From Glossina fuscipes (taxonomy: Eukaryota; Arthropoda; Insecta; Diptera; Glossinidae), in NCBI RefSeq assembly GCF_014805625.2, contig NW_023998556.1:9030-73029 (forward strand): a stretch of 64,000 nucleotides of DNA. The letters are read 5' to 3'. The translations under genes were made by a program, and so were the position numbers. The notes below the pieces were generated by a model. The model saw only the letters and a list, made by a program, of their open reading frames with translations. It searched no databases and was not told the DNA's origin. Below are positions 9,260-19,931 of this stretch, piece after piece; position 1 is the stretch's first letter, and each line of letters opens with the position of its first letter.

Positions 9260-11166
9260 GTGTTTTTTTTCTTTGAGGGAGAAGCTATCACCCTCTTGAA
9301 TGAAGATTCCTTCCTTAATAAATTGTTGAACTTAAAAGAAGAAAAGCAACCTTTGACATTAAAATGGACCGGTGACATCACCCGTGAGGAGAACCATTCG
9401 ATCATTCTCACGTTAACAAAAGCAAGTAAAGTAGAAAGAAATTTAGTGCAAACAACGTCCGCGCGGCTAAGGAATTGGACGTGCCCACAAAATCCATCGA
9501 TATGTCTCTAATGGCTGCTAAATATACGCATCTAAACGACATTCCCATAGAATCATACCATGGGGCAAAACCGATCCGGTTGATTGGTGCGAAAAGTTGG
9601 AAATCGGTAATCTTACTAAAAATACAAGATGGCGTATGGAGGAAACCTATAGCTACGAGGGGCTTTACAAAGTTCATAGTCGGCAAACCCCAAATGTTTC
9701 TTAATAAGTGTGCATACTCGCGTATGCAAAAACCAGATGGAGGCGTTGCACAATGAAGTGAAAGAATACTTTACAAGCACATCATCGCTGGAATCAGCTA
9801 ACGATTATGAAGCCGTTCAATTGTTAAAGAAAAATTGTGTTAAAAAAGAAATGTTTACAAAAGAAACTCCAACAGAATGTCACATTAAAGAAGCAGATGG
9901 AAAATCCAGTCAAAACCTTGTTCGATAAAGGCTATGTGCGCAAAGTAAACGCAGAAAAGGAACAAAAGGCGGCTAGACGCAACTATATTCACTACTTCTA
10001 ACACAAACAAACCAAGTAAAACTAAATTAGTATGGGACGTTGCGTCCAAATCAAGCGGATTTTCCTTCAACGATTTCCTCATGAGTGATCCAGATTTGTT
10101 AGATCCTATGTTTGACCTACTAGTCCATGCCGTTAAGAATTGCCACTGTATGGATGGTTTTATTAACAGTGTCGGTGATGAAGAAGAAGCGCTTTAGTTC
10201 GCGCTATCAGTAAAAAAAATATATCTAACAGTAGGCTTTCGCACGCGAAAATGGTCAACAAATTCGGCTAAACATGAAGAAACAATTGTGCAATGATGAA
10301 GATCCGAAATACGCTGATCAGCGACTCGGAGCACTTGAAAAAATTTTTGCTATGTGCTGGCAGCCAATGAATAACAATTCCACTTTTATTTGCAGACTTG
10401 CGAAGCTGTGGCGAAACGCATCTAACGTTGACGTTATTGCTCTCATGTCAATTTTTGACCCTTTATGTTCCATTTCACCTTATTTATCAGCTAAAAATCC
10501 TCTTGGAGTTGGATTGAGACATCAAATTCTCAATCCTGCTGCAGAACAAGTGGCGGCAGTGGTCTCTTACATTTAACCAATGAAAATTTCAGGGTATCAT
10601 ATTTGTTTATTTCCTATAGCCACGAGCGTAACCTAGCCACAATTAATAAAGTGTAGTGAAAAGGTTGAGATTTCTATGTTACCTATGTTTGTACTAAGTA
10701 TGGTCGGTAACCTGTTTTTATACTAAGGATGGAATTGAACCCAGCAGTGATAGGTGTTCGATTAACGAACAGTTTCGAAGACCTGAGCAGAATCGAATTA
10801 GCATCCACGCCATTTCGCAGATTTCAACAGAGTACTAAGATGGGTCTCATTAGACACAATAAAATTTAAACAAATTGTTCTGTTGCATGTTAGAGAAATT
10901 CTTGAGACAACATATACAAAACAATGGAAATAGGTACAAAACAAAACTTCATAGATTTACCGACTAAAATTACCACTACGAATGGCTTGCTGCGATGTAA
11001 TGACTATAGCACTACGCATGCAGAGGAGTTGCGCCACCCTATTTTATTTATACATAAAAGGGCACACGTTACAGTCGACGATAAATATTTCTCTTGTTGG
11101 AGGGGAATATATCGCGCAACTGCCACCTTTATGCTGTATCTAAAAAGCATAGCCAGCGCACTATAA
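9260..11166 (+). mobile_element. BEL/Pao retrotransposon pol fragment, degenerate
   Basis: Plus-strand pol remnant in at least four frames. 9475-9700 encodes the protease-region segment with D-V-P-T-K-S-I-D-M, K-Y-T-H-L-N-D-I-P-I-E-S-Y and L-I-G-A-K-S-W-K, characteristic of BEL/Pao. 9850-10200 contains an RT start (L-V-W-D-V, then F-N-D-F-L and D-P-M-F-D-L-L). 10274-10576 contains the block F-D-P-L-C-S-I-S-P, matching the F-D-P-L-G-x-x-S-P segment after the BEL RT. 10924-11166 may be the zinc-binding start of integrase (H-P-I-L, H-K-R-A-H-V-T), with lower confidence. No LTRs were found beside it. Confidence 0.7.
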
Positions 11167-11300
11167 AATCTGAAAGGCTGCCATAAACAGTTACTTATGA
11201 AATAATAAAGGAGTCAAATATATATCTCATGAGGCAAGTTGAGGACGTGGCCACTTGGGTACGATTACGAAATCCATCAACTCAAGCATATTGAAAGTAT

Positions 11301-11715
11301 TGTTACGAAATTCAACTGTCTCGGATACGATTCGTATCGCTAGATCGTGATTTTTCTAAGAGAAATACACTTCCACGTTTTCACTTCACGATTCTTTATT
11401 TATAATCAATTTGTTTAAAGGTAGGACTAATTATGTTTTACTATGACAATACTCTCGGCTTCTCAATCCTAATATTCTTGTCCGACTGACTTCCGCAAAT
11501 AGTCTAATTATATACATTTTTACAAGCACATTACTATTACCTAAGTTCATGACTTCATTTTTAGTCCGTTAGCCTCGTTTTCCGCTAATCGTTTTCTTCG
11601 GCCAGCAGCTGTATGACGCGCCGCGAATCTGCAGTTGAGTTTTCCCTCTCTAGGGAATTTATTATTTGGGAAAATCAACTAGTTGGAATGAACTGGACTA
11701 AGGATTTCCCTAACA
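11301..11715 (+). repeat. Solo LTR, TGTTACG family
   Basis: 415 bp, beginning TGTTACGAAATTC and ending CCCTAACA (TG...CA ends). Flanked by GTAT (11297-11300) and ATAT (11716-11719), a 4-bp target duplication with one mismatch. Related copies are at 3436-3855, 22470-23408 and 44713-45100. No internal domain is attached. Confidence 0.7.
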
Positions 11716-12848
11716 ATATTTATAACAAATTTTTAATCAACATTTGCTATAGGCTTTTACCGTCTTTTGTCTGTTGAAAGCGCGGTTGTAAGCGGATTTT
11801 GCCGCAATAAGGCGTTGTTTTCGTTTTCGGGTTGACAACTGCTAACTGGCAAACACACGTATCAAACATAATGGATATGGTGCGCGCCTCTGCTCAATTA
11901 GATTCCCAACTTCCTTATCGACTTTGGACAGCACTTAGCAATAGCCTTTTCCAACTGTTTATCTCCCAAAGACCGACGGAGATAAACTTTGTTTTATTTT
12001 CAGATTAATATTTTGTATTACTCTTCAAAAAGTTCCAATCCACTTTGTTCCAAATGATTGAAAGGGAATGACACGGAATGACTTGTCTTATAGTATGCGA
12101 CGACAAATGGAAATGAAAAAATTGTTGGTTAAACACGCGTAAAGAAAACTTTTTTCAAACGATTTTAACAATTTTTTATGCACTGAATGTTTGCACTTTG
12201 CTTCTTCATTTAAGTATTTATTTATTTATTTTTCCCTCTTTTAAATCACACTTCTAACACTGCGATAATCCAACTTCGACCTTTGACCGGAAGCGAGTAC
12301 GCCTGCTATAACTCTCATTTAAACCGTCATGCGCTGCTTGCGCGGTGCGCTCTTCCCGAAGTGCCGCGCTTTATTAATAGAATATTACGGATCTGTGAGA
12401 AATCAACATCGTCCCTTCGTAATATAAGAGCTCTATCTCGAATAATTGCATCCTTTGATCTTTCAACTGTGTTCATGAAGTAAGAAACAAGCATGAAAAA
12501 AACAATTCACATCCTCAAGGAGACGTAGCTTTCGAATCTGCGTAAAAACTTGAAGATGTTGTCATGTCCGAGAATAATTTAGACGCTAGGAACATACATA
12601 CTTTCGGTGTTCCTCCATGGGTTGACTGCATACTACTATTATGTAACAGTTAAAGAAAACGAGCGAGATAGTGGTTATTTTGCCTTTGGTCCTAGTAATA
12701 AAAATGTTATCAATGAATAATTTTAAGTAATCCAAAATACACTTGCAAAGCAGGTCTTACATAAATTGTCATTGAAACAGTAATAAATTTCGAAAATGCT
12801 TTAAACATTATTTTGAAATATTTTAACAAAATAGTTTACTTCGCCGTC
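11716..12848. other. Region upstream of the 4-TM gene, mostly unassigned
   Basis: AT-rich. A short open frame at 12283-12483 (66 codons) has no recognised features. The stretch just upstream of 12849 has a possible splice acceptor (...TTTTAACAAAATAG at 12834), so a 5' exon of the downstream gene could lie here, but none is recognisable. Confidence 0.4.
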
Positions 12849-13652
12849 ATGCACCTGGTTTGGTGGTTATTCAAAATAGTGGAAGCTTTTATGGGATATA
12901 CGTGCCTGACGGTTCATATCATCAACGTAAGGAGTGAGTCGGCTATCCCACATGTGGTTATCTATTGTGGAACATTTTTTGGCTTTGCTATGATGGCGTC
13001 ATTTCAATCTGCTGTAATCATCTTGAATCGCGGCACAAATCCTATCAATGAGTGCGTCATTAATGTGGCAGGTACACTTATGTTTTTCGTTGCAGCCGTT
13101 TTATCCTTGTGGCACTTGCAAGGTGATTACCAGGTGATGTACCTGTCGGACTTTGAGGAGGCGGAACATCGATTTTTTGTTGAATGCGTTCTGCAGAGTA
13201 CTCTTGCTATCACTACCAGTCTTCTTTATTTGCTTCATTGCATTTTGGCCTTTGACGCGGTGTTAGTCAAGTATTCAGACAATTTAGATCAATACGATCA
13301 AGGTTATGAGGGCCCACAACCTCTAAAGCTGTACTTCATTTGTCCTCCTATTCATGAAAAGTTAGAGAACTACAGCTGGTTTCAACAATTTCAAACTAAT
13401 GGCCATCCAAGAAAGTTCCGCACTAGTGTTTACCGGAATAGTCAAAATTTTGAATATGAAAACTTTGGCGACAGAGCGCGTTTGAAAATGACTATATCGA
13501 GGTTATCCTGCAAGCCTGAAAGAAGAACATATCAAAGTAAATCTGAAAGGCGAATGCGAAGTTACGGCGGCTTGGAGGGAAATTTGGAAGAAATTGCAAA
13601 AGACAACATCGAGAGCGATGCAACAGCAACTCCGCTTAAAGATATATGTTAA
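12849..13652 (+). CDS. Four-transmembrane (MARVEL/snakeskin-like topology) host protein, intact
   Basis: Uninterrupted frame of 267 codons from the first ATG. The frame extends upstream to a TTG at 12813, but no ATG lies there; a spliced 5' exon remains possible (acceptor-like AG at 12834). Four hydrophobic spans lie at about residues 3-26, 36-59, 70-88 and 112-140. Charged Lys/Glu (K9, E12) sit in the first span. A polar, basic C-terminal tail follows (141-267). This four-span layout with a cytoplasmic tail resembles MARVEL-domain proteins such as insect snakeskin, but I cannot assign it by sequence to a named gene. It is the only long host frame in the window without breaks and has a poly(A) signal 78 bases after the stop, so it is likely a real gene. 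No intron inside the frame. Confidence 0.7.
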   Translation: MHLVWWLFKIVEAFMGYTCLTVHIINVRSESAIPHVVIYCGTFFGFAMMASFQSAVIILNRGTNPINECVINVAGTLMFFVAAVLSLWHLQGDYQVMYLSDFEEAEHRFFVECVLQSTLAITTSLLYLLHCILAFDAVLVKYSDNLDQYDQGYEGPQPLKLYFICPPIHEKLENYSWFQQFQTNGHPRKFRTSVYRNSQNFEYENFGDRARLKMTISRLSCKPERRTYQSKSERRMRSYGGLEGNLEEIAKDNIESDATATPLKDIC

Positions 13653-13729
13653 ATAGAAATAGGAATTTTATTCAAAATAATAGCAACTACGTTTGTAACG
13701 AATTTTTAAATTGACGAAAACTTCACCTA

Positions 13730-13735
13730 AATAAA
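13730..13735 (+). terminator. Poly(A) signal of the 4-TM gene
   Basis: AATAAA, 78 bases after the stop codon at 13650-13652, in an AT-rich 3' untranslated region. Position and spacing fit cleavage and polyadenylation shortly after. Confidence 0.6.
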
Positions 13736-13740
13736 GCTAA

Positions 13741-14035
13741 ATTTTATCTATGACTATAAACTAGGAACATGCGCTTAGTTTCTTTCAAAATTTGTGCGAC
13801 CGGTGTATTGTTGACGAGCACAGGAAATATATGCTGACGGTGACAGCAAAACATGGAGGCAATATAGTTGACACTTGGCAGATGAACTTTGTACGAAGGA
13901 CAAAAGCTTAATATTTTTCGGATTATTTTACAATATGTAGCTTCTTATCCAGTTTTTGTATTCACAATTGTGGCATTCTTTTCAATCATTATTTTAGGCA
14001 ATACTGGAGCATATACACGAGAAGTCGTTGAAAGA
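13741..14035. other. Spacer between the 4-TM gene and mariner fragment
   Basis: A 68-codon frame (13889-14095) contains one hydrophobic segment (Y-P-V-F-V-F-T-I-V-A-F-F). It could be an exon of an unidentified membrane protein or chance; nothing else supports it. Confidence 0.3.
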
Positions 14036-14475
14036 AACATTTGCACAAAGCTGCATTCCAAAAGAAAGTCGATGTTTAGGTGCCACAGCTCTTAATGCAA
14101 AAAAACCTAATGGAACGAACTTCCATCTACGAACGGCTAAACGGAATTAAAGCAAACAGGAAAGATGTTGTATTCTATCAGGGCAACGCCAGGCCACAGA
14201 CTTTTATAGAAACTCGTCAGAAACTCCGGCAGCTTGATCGGGGAGTTCTGATGTATCCGCCATATAGTCCGGACTTGGCACCAAGCGACTCCCATGTTTT
14301 TCTTGCGATGTAAAACTTCCTAAGAAACTGGTATCAAGAGAAGATTGTGAAAATCGATTACTAGAGCTTTTCGCCAATAGGGACCAAGACTTCTGTAAGA
14401 GAGAGAGGCATTACGAAGCTACCCACAAAATTGCAACAAATGGCAAACGGTGTATACTTCGCCAAAATTGCTAAT
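14036..14475 (+). mobile_element. Mariner transposase fragment, internally deleted
   Basis: Plus-strand Tc1/mariner remnant. It starts near H-L-H-K-A-A-F-Q-K-K-V-D-V, then a TAG stop, then an internal deletion that joins the N-terminal domain to the catalytic end. The frame 14080-14313 holds V-V-F-Y-Q-G-N-A-R-P-Q-T and Y-S-P-D-L-A-P-S-D. In mariner the first motif is Q-D-N-A-R-P-H, so the second catalytic Asp is Gly here; the third Asp is present. After a further stop the end of the protein (R-E-D-C-E-N-R-L-L-E) is still readable. Closest in feel to the irritans subfamily. Terminal inverted repeats not found. Confidence 0.8.
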
Positions 14476-16799
14476 CCAATATATGTTAAGTAAAATCTTG
14501 ACATTCACTTAAGAATAATGGATTTCTTTTTCTCCAAACTAATATATAGACATACACAACAATAATAAATAACTAAACTTCAACAACTTCTATAGATTGT
14601 AAGCAAATAAACACGTGCTTAACACACGTGTAATAAGTTATATGCTATATGTAATATGTTATATTCGATTGAAGGGCTGCAAAATTGTTTTGCAAATTTT
14701 TTTTTTTTGGTATGTTGAATGAAGATGGACTAAGCCCATAGATTTGTGGCTTATAAGTCCAGATAATAAACCGTCGTAATTTTTGGTCACGATTATGTAC
14801 AAAACGTAACAAAAAAAGAAGAGCGGCCGTAATAACTGGAGTGAGCATGTTAAATGTAATTGTGTGCGTGTGTGTGTGTTTAAGTGTACTTGTTGAGTTC
14901 TTGAAAGTCAGACAGTGTTGCACACTTTGGCTGAAAACGAAAAGGAATGCTATGCTAATAGAAGATGATTGAACGCAAAAACGAAAAAAAAAGGAAAGAA
15001 GAGAAAAAAAAAAAAATTCTAAAAGGATAAATTAGCTTTTCTAATAAAGCAAGTTAGTACCCCGAGATGACGTACATTTTTTGCTGCAAAGAGATCGAGG
15101 AGACACCCATATAACTTGAAGAAGCTAAAGGAATCTGTAATGCCATCAAGCCTATGACATCTGAAGATTAGATGCTCAGCAGACTAAAGAACATTGCAAA
15201 CTTCACAAATTTTAGATGGTATAGCGTGAATCATTTTTAAATAAACCTTGTCATAAGTATGACCACTTATGAGTCTATAAAGAATTTTGATTTCGCAGAA
15301 ATTAAAAGAAGATGGGTTTGAATTGAAATGTGGGATTTAATTTATAGAAAAGGCGATTGGATTTAACGCGCGCGATTTCTTTAAATTCATCGATTAGCTG
15401 TTGAAGGTTGTGGTTGCGAATTGCCCGATTCGCTTCATTAGGAGTGTATTTGATGGACAAAATTGTCCCATCAACACGAGCTCTCCCTGCATGAAAGTCG
15501 GCTTTTACATTTAAAAAAAAGCCGCAGTGGCCAGGTACCCAAACGAGGTGACAGTCATCCACTTGAGATTCATGCAACATCTTGTGAATATCAAACACAT
15601 ATTGATTTTCTGCATCTCTTTTATTTATTTGAGGTAGAGCTGACCTGCTGTCAGAAAAAATAACAAGCCTTCTGATACCATCGGAGACAGCAACCTTAAT
15701 AGCATGTCGAATGGCGAGCAACTCAATAAAAGTCGAGGAAAGTTCTTCTTCCACTTTAATACGATGTACTGTTTCAGATAGATGTTTCACGACCCAGAAG
15801 CTAGACACATTATGTCTGACTTGGCTTAACAACCTCATACAAGAGAAGTTGACATTTTGTTTTGAGGTAGAGATCGATTCGAGAATGTTCATGAAGACTC
15901 TGCATTTGCTGGTAATGAAATTCAAGGGAGGAATTGAATCTAACTTATCAAAAATATGACGAAGTTTTTGATAGCAAAAAGTATAGCTGCAAGTGACAGT
16001 ATCACTGAGAGATATAATTTCCTGAAAAAAGGAAGGATTTATCCTCTTGACTTTAATTAACTCTTTGCCAGTGCAAAAAGTCACTCTTTCGGAAACCGGC
16101 CGTTCACCAGATATGACATTGAAGATATGTTGAGGAGTTGAGGGGGTCAGTCCAACACAACGCTTCAACATTCGGTTTTCAAAAACTACGTTTCTCAACA
16201 TATTTTGGGAAATTGCAACATGTGGAATATCCAAATTCAATTTTGGACCTGACTAGAGATTTGTAAATGGTCAAAGCATTTTTGGGAGGCAAGCCTGCCT
16301 GATTGTTTGTCATGAGTTTGATGATGGTGCATCCAGACTGACAATCTTTGAACGCCTTTTAGTAGTATGTATATGGGGGAACGTCGGCGCGAATTTTAGC
16401 CCGCAACAAAAACGGGCCTTTTTTTTTTTTTTTTGCTTATCAAAATTTTTCGACTTTTCCGTATAGTAGTATATATATGGGGGAATAATGTTCGCACACT
16501 TCCCCGCTCAAAACGGCACACATGCCCGGATCCACACACACGCACACACACAACACCATCCCTCACGTCTACTACACATTCCACATGACACTCCACTTAC
16601 CCTCACAAGACGGATTCCAACGCCAACGATCACATTTCATAATGTCCCTCCCTCTCCGATTACACTCCCTCATATGACGCTAACAAACACTTATCTCCCA
16701 TAAATCTTACCTCCATTACACACATCCTCCTGCACAAACGAAAAACCTATCCTCCACAGGAATTGTTTATTATACCCTTCACAAACTTACATGAAAAAA

Positions 16800-17080
16800 G
16801 AAGCACGATCGTGCATGCACATGTCTACACAGATTCACACAAACACTTCTCTTCATTACACGCATCTTAATGACCAAACCAAAACACGATTTCTTCAAGA
16901 ACACACATTACTTACGATTCCGATAATAAAAAAATATCACAAAAGAAACACGATCGTGCATGCATGCCTCTACAAAAATTCCCACGAACACATCTCTTCA
17001 TTACACACATCTTAATCACCAAACCAAAAAGGATTCTTTCAAGGACGAACTTTATTTACGATTCCGATAACAAAAAAAAA
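16800..17080 (+). repeat. Two direct ~135-bp repeats inside each palindrome arm
   Basis: Starting near 16805 and 16950, both units begin with ACGATCGTGCATGCA and run through CTCTTCATTACACxCATCTTAAT, a C-A-A-A-C-C-A-A-A segment and TTACGATTCCGATAA. Mirrored in the right arm at 17091-17370. A shorter subterminal repeat of the outer end (AGTAGTATATATATGGGGGAA) recurs at about 16466. Confidence 0.75.
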
Positions 17081-17090
17081 NNNNNNNNNN
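17081..17090. other. 10-N assembly gap at palindrome centre
   Basis: The N run has exactly 10 bases and sits between an A9 run and a T9 run that are the symmetric ends of the two arms. The true distance is unknown. Confidence 0.95.
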
Positions 17091-19931
17091 TTTTTTTTTG
17101 TTATCGGAATCGTAAATAAAGTTCGTCCTTGAAAGAATCCTTTTTGGTTTGGTGATTAAGATGTGTGTAATGAAGAGATGTGTTCGTGGGAATTTTTGTA
17201 GAGGCATGCATGCACGATCGTGTTTCTTTTGTGATATTTTCTTATTATCGGAATCGTAAGCAATGTGTGTTCTTGAAGAAATCGTGTTTTGGTTTGGTCA
17301 TTAAGATACGTGTAATGAAGAGAAGTGTTTGTGTGAATCTGTGTAGACATGTGCATGCACGATCGTGCTTCTTTTTTCATGTACGTTTGTGAAGGGAATA
17401 ATAAATAATTCATGTGGAGGATAGGTTTTTCATTTGTGTAGGAGGATGTGTGTAATGGAGGTAAGATTTATGGGAGATAAGTGTTTGTTAGCGTCATATG
17501 AGGGAGTGTAATCGGAGAGGGAGGGACATTGTGAAATGTGATCGTTGGCGTTGGAATCCGTCTTGTGAGGGTAAGTGGAGTGTCATGTGGAATGTGTAGT
17601 AAACGTGAGGGATGGTGTTGTGTGTGTGCGTGTGCGTGGATCCGGGCATGTGTGCCGTTTTGAGCGGGGAAGTGTGCGGACATTATTTCCCCATATATAT
17701 ACTACTATACGGAAAAGCCGAAAAATTTTGATAAGCAAAAAAAAAAAAAAAAGGCCCGTTTTTTTTGCGGGCTAAAATTCGCGTCGACGTTCGCCCATAT
17801 ATATACTACTCCTTTTCATAATGCCTACGAAGGGTTAAGCTGTCATTTAATATTGTCCCAAGAAATCGAAGAGATTTTACCTGATCAACTTGGGTACCTT
17901 TGATAAGAAGTCTGAGATCATGTTTAGAACCTTTGGCAAAATAAATAATGTTTGTCTTGCTGGGGTTAATACATAAATTAAGATCAGCGCTTGCATCGAA
18001 AAACAAGTTCGCTTTCATCGAGAGGTTATTGACAGCTGCTGGAAAAGATGAGTCCGCAGATACGATTAGAAAATCGTCTGCATATTGAAAAATGTGAGTT
18101 TTGTCATCTTGAAGATCATGCAAAGAAGCTGCGTATAAATTGAAGAGTATGGGGCTTAAACAACTGCCTTGTGGGATACCAACGCATATTTCAACTTTTT
18201 CGGTACCCATCACCAACAAACGCTTGGATAAAAAATTAAGTATCCACAGCCGTATTTGAAGAGGAATCCAAAAATTTAAGAGAATTCTAGCAACCTTAAT
18301 CAAGTTGACACAGTCATAGGTTTTGCTGATGTCCAGGGAGAGCATGACAACCATTTTCCCTGCTTTTTTTAAGTTGGCTGTGAGAAAACACAGTTTATTA
18401 ACGCACATATTCGTAGATTTGATAGGCGTAAGAACGAGCTGGAATAATGTTCACAGTTTTCAGGAAAGCAGTTAGTCTCTCCCTAACCATGATGTTGATA
18501 GTCTTTATGAAAACAGATATCAGTGAAATTGGTCTGAAGCTACTTAAATCATTTGAGTCTTTACCTGGCTTGGGAATGGGAACTATTTTGATGCAACGCA
18601 AACCAGAGGGTATAAAGTTGGTGGACCAGCAGTTGTTAATTGCACGCAAAAGAATGCTAAAGCTTCCTCCAGATAGTGGTCTGAGCATGTCATACTTGAC
18701 TGCGTCACAACCTGCAGCAGTAGCTCTCTTTCTGGAATGTAAAACATACATTAGCTCATGCAATGAAAAGGGTGTGTTACTGATACTACTACAAGGAATT
18801 GAAGGTATGGTAATCGGATTGACATTTGGAATGTAGCTCTTGAGCATATCCACGTATTTTTTATTATCATGGTCATTCCATACAGCACAACCGCTTAATT
18901 TTCGACTAGAATGTCAATGACCATTGATATAATTACAGAAAGAACGTGGGTTGCCGTTGCCACATAAATTTTTAATCGCAATAGCTCTATGTGTCCTTTT
19001 CGCCTTTTTAACTGCAGACCCCCATTATTTCAGTGTTTTCATATTTCAATATGCCAGCCAGTTGGCTGGATTGGCATATTTATTCATTTTTTTCCTTGCA
19101 GCTTGGCACTTGCGAAAAAGTGTTGACAGGGAAGAGCTCCACCAAGTTTAGGTGAGAAGGACTCAAAGTCAGGAAAGTTGGTTCTAGCAGACCTGATCAC
19201 AGACTGAAAGGCACTTTGAATTGATGATAAATCAGAAGGAAGATCAACTTTAGACAGACGTGGTCCATAAGGAAATGAAATGAAATTTGCTATTTTCTGA
19301 ATGGAATTGTTACAACTGTGGAATAAAATGGGGGAGTGCTGACTTTTGCCAATGGAAACTTTGGACATGTTCCAGTTGAAAGATAAAATAGTTGAATTCG
19401 AGAAAGTTAGATCCAAGACACTGCTCGCCGTGCGACCGCTCCGGTTACAGTTAAGACACTGAAACTGCTGGAATTGATGGCATTTACAAGGATCTTGCCT
19501 TTGTTGATCGAGACTTGATCGCTATACAGGCGATGTCTTGCATTGAAATCTCCAGTTAGAATCACATTAATCTCTGAATCTCATCACGAAAGGTTTGCAC
19601 GTCGAGACTGGGTGGAAAGTAGCATGAGGCTATGAAAAGATTCGGTTTCAGTTTGATGGTTTTGATGATGATGATGTCAACGGCAGAGTTATAGGGAATA
19701 CGTCTGAAATTAACACCTTTCTTAACTAATATACTAACACCACCATAGCCATCATTTCGGCATTTGGTGGCTGGAACATAATTCGAAACTTTAACTTCAA
19801 AACAATTTTCATTTTTCAGAAAAACTTCACTTAAGATGCAGAAATCCATCTTGTTTGAGTTTAAGTAAAAATCCAGAAAAGATAGGTTACGTCGGACACT
19901 TTGAATATTATATTGTAAAAAGGATATCATG

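Larger units (their letters stand above)
16361..17810. mobile_element. Long-TIR palindromic element (Polinton/Maverick-like ends), 2 x 720 bp
   Basis: Two 720-bp arms (16361-17080 and 17091-17810) are inverted copies with few differences and face each other across a 10-N gap. The outer ends read AGTAGTAT. A 6-bp direct repeat CCTTTT flanks them (16355-16360 and 17811-17816). Deleting the element with one CCTTTT restores the LINE frame exactly, confirming the target duplication. Ends starting AG, TIRs of several hundred bases and 6-bp duplications are the hallmarks of Polinton/Maverick elements; the missing interior would lie in the N gap. A fold-back element with no interior is the alternative. 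Open frames within the arms look like low-complexity shadows. Confidence 0.7.
15302..19930 (-). pseudogene. LINE ORF2 (endonuclease, RT, RNase H), broken and interrupted
   Basis: ORF2 probably starts at the ATG at 19930, one base after the ORF1 stop, with S-F-L-Q-Y-N-I-Q-S, the start of an APE-type endonuclease that would nick target DNA. G-Y-G-G-V-S-I-L-V-K-K-G follows; frame breaks occur near 19560 and 19430-19080. RT is clear at 18853-17806: P-I-P-K-P-G-K-D, D-I-S-K-T-Y-D-C-V, G-I-P-Q-G-S-C-L-S-P and an intact Y-A-D-D. RNase H lies at about 15830-15480 with E-L-L-A-I-R-H, F-S-D-S-R-S-A and W-V-P-G-H-C-G. Removing the insertion with one target copy puts both halves in one frame. The last domain after 15302 is out of frame. 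Confidence 0.75.

Noticed and set aside
10728..10760. Exact tRNA box B (GGTTCAATTCC) on the minus strand
   Set aside because: No matching box A at the right distance and no tRNA fold; probably chance, though a worn SINE cannot be excluded.
12813..12848. N-terminal extension of the 4-TM protein from a TTG codon
   Set aside because: No ATG; animal nuclear genes rarely start at TTG. The first ATG at 12849 was preferred, with an upstream exon left open.
16396..17775. Open frames in the palindrome arms (Thr/His/Pro-rich peptides)
   Set aside because: They occur in mirrored pairs because of the inverted repeat and are low-complexity with no motif; treated as non-coding TIR.
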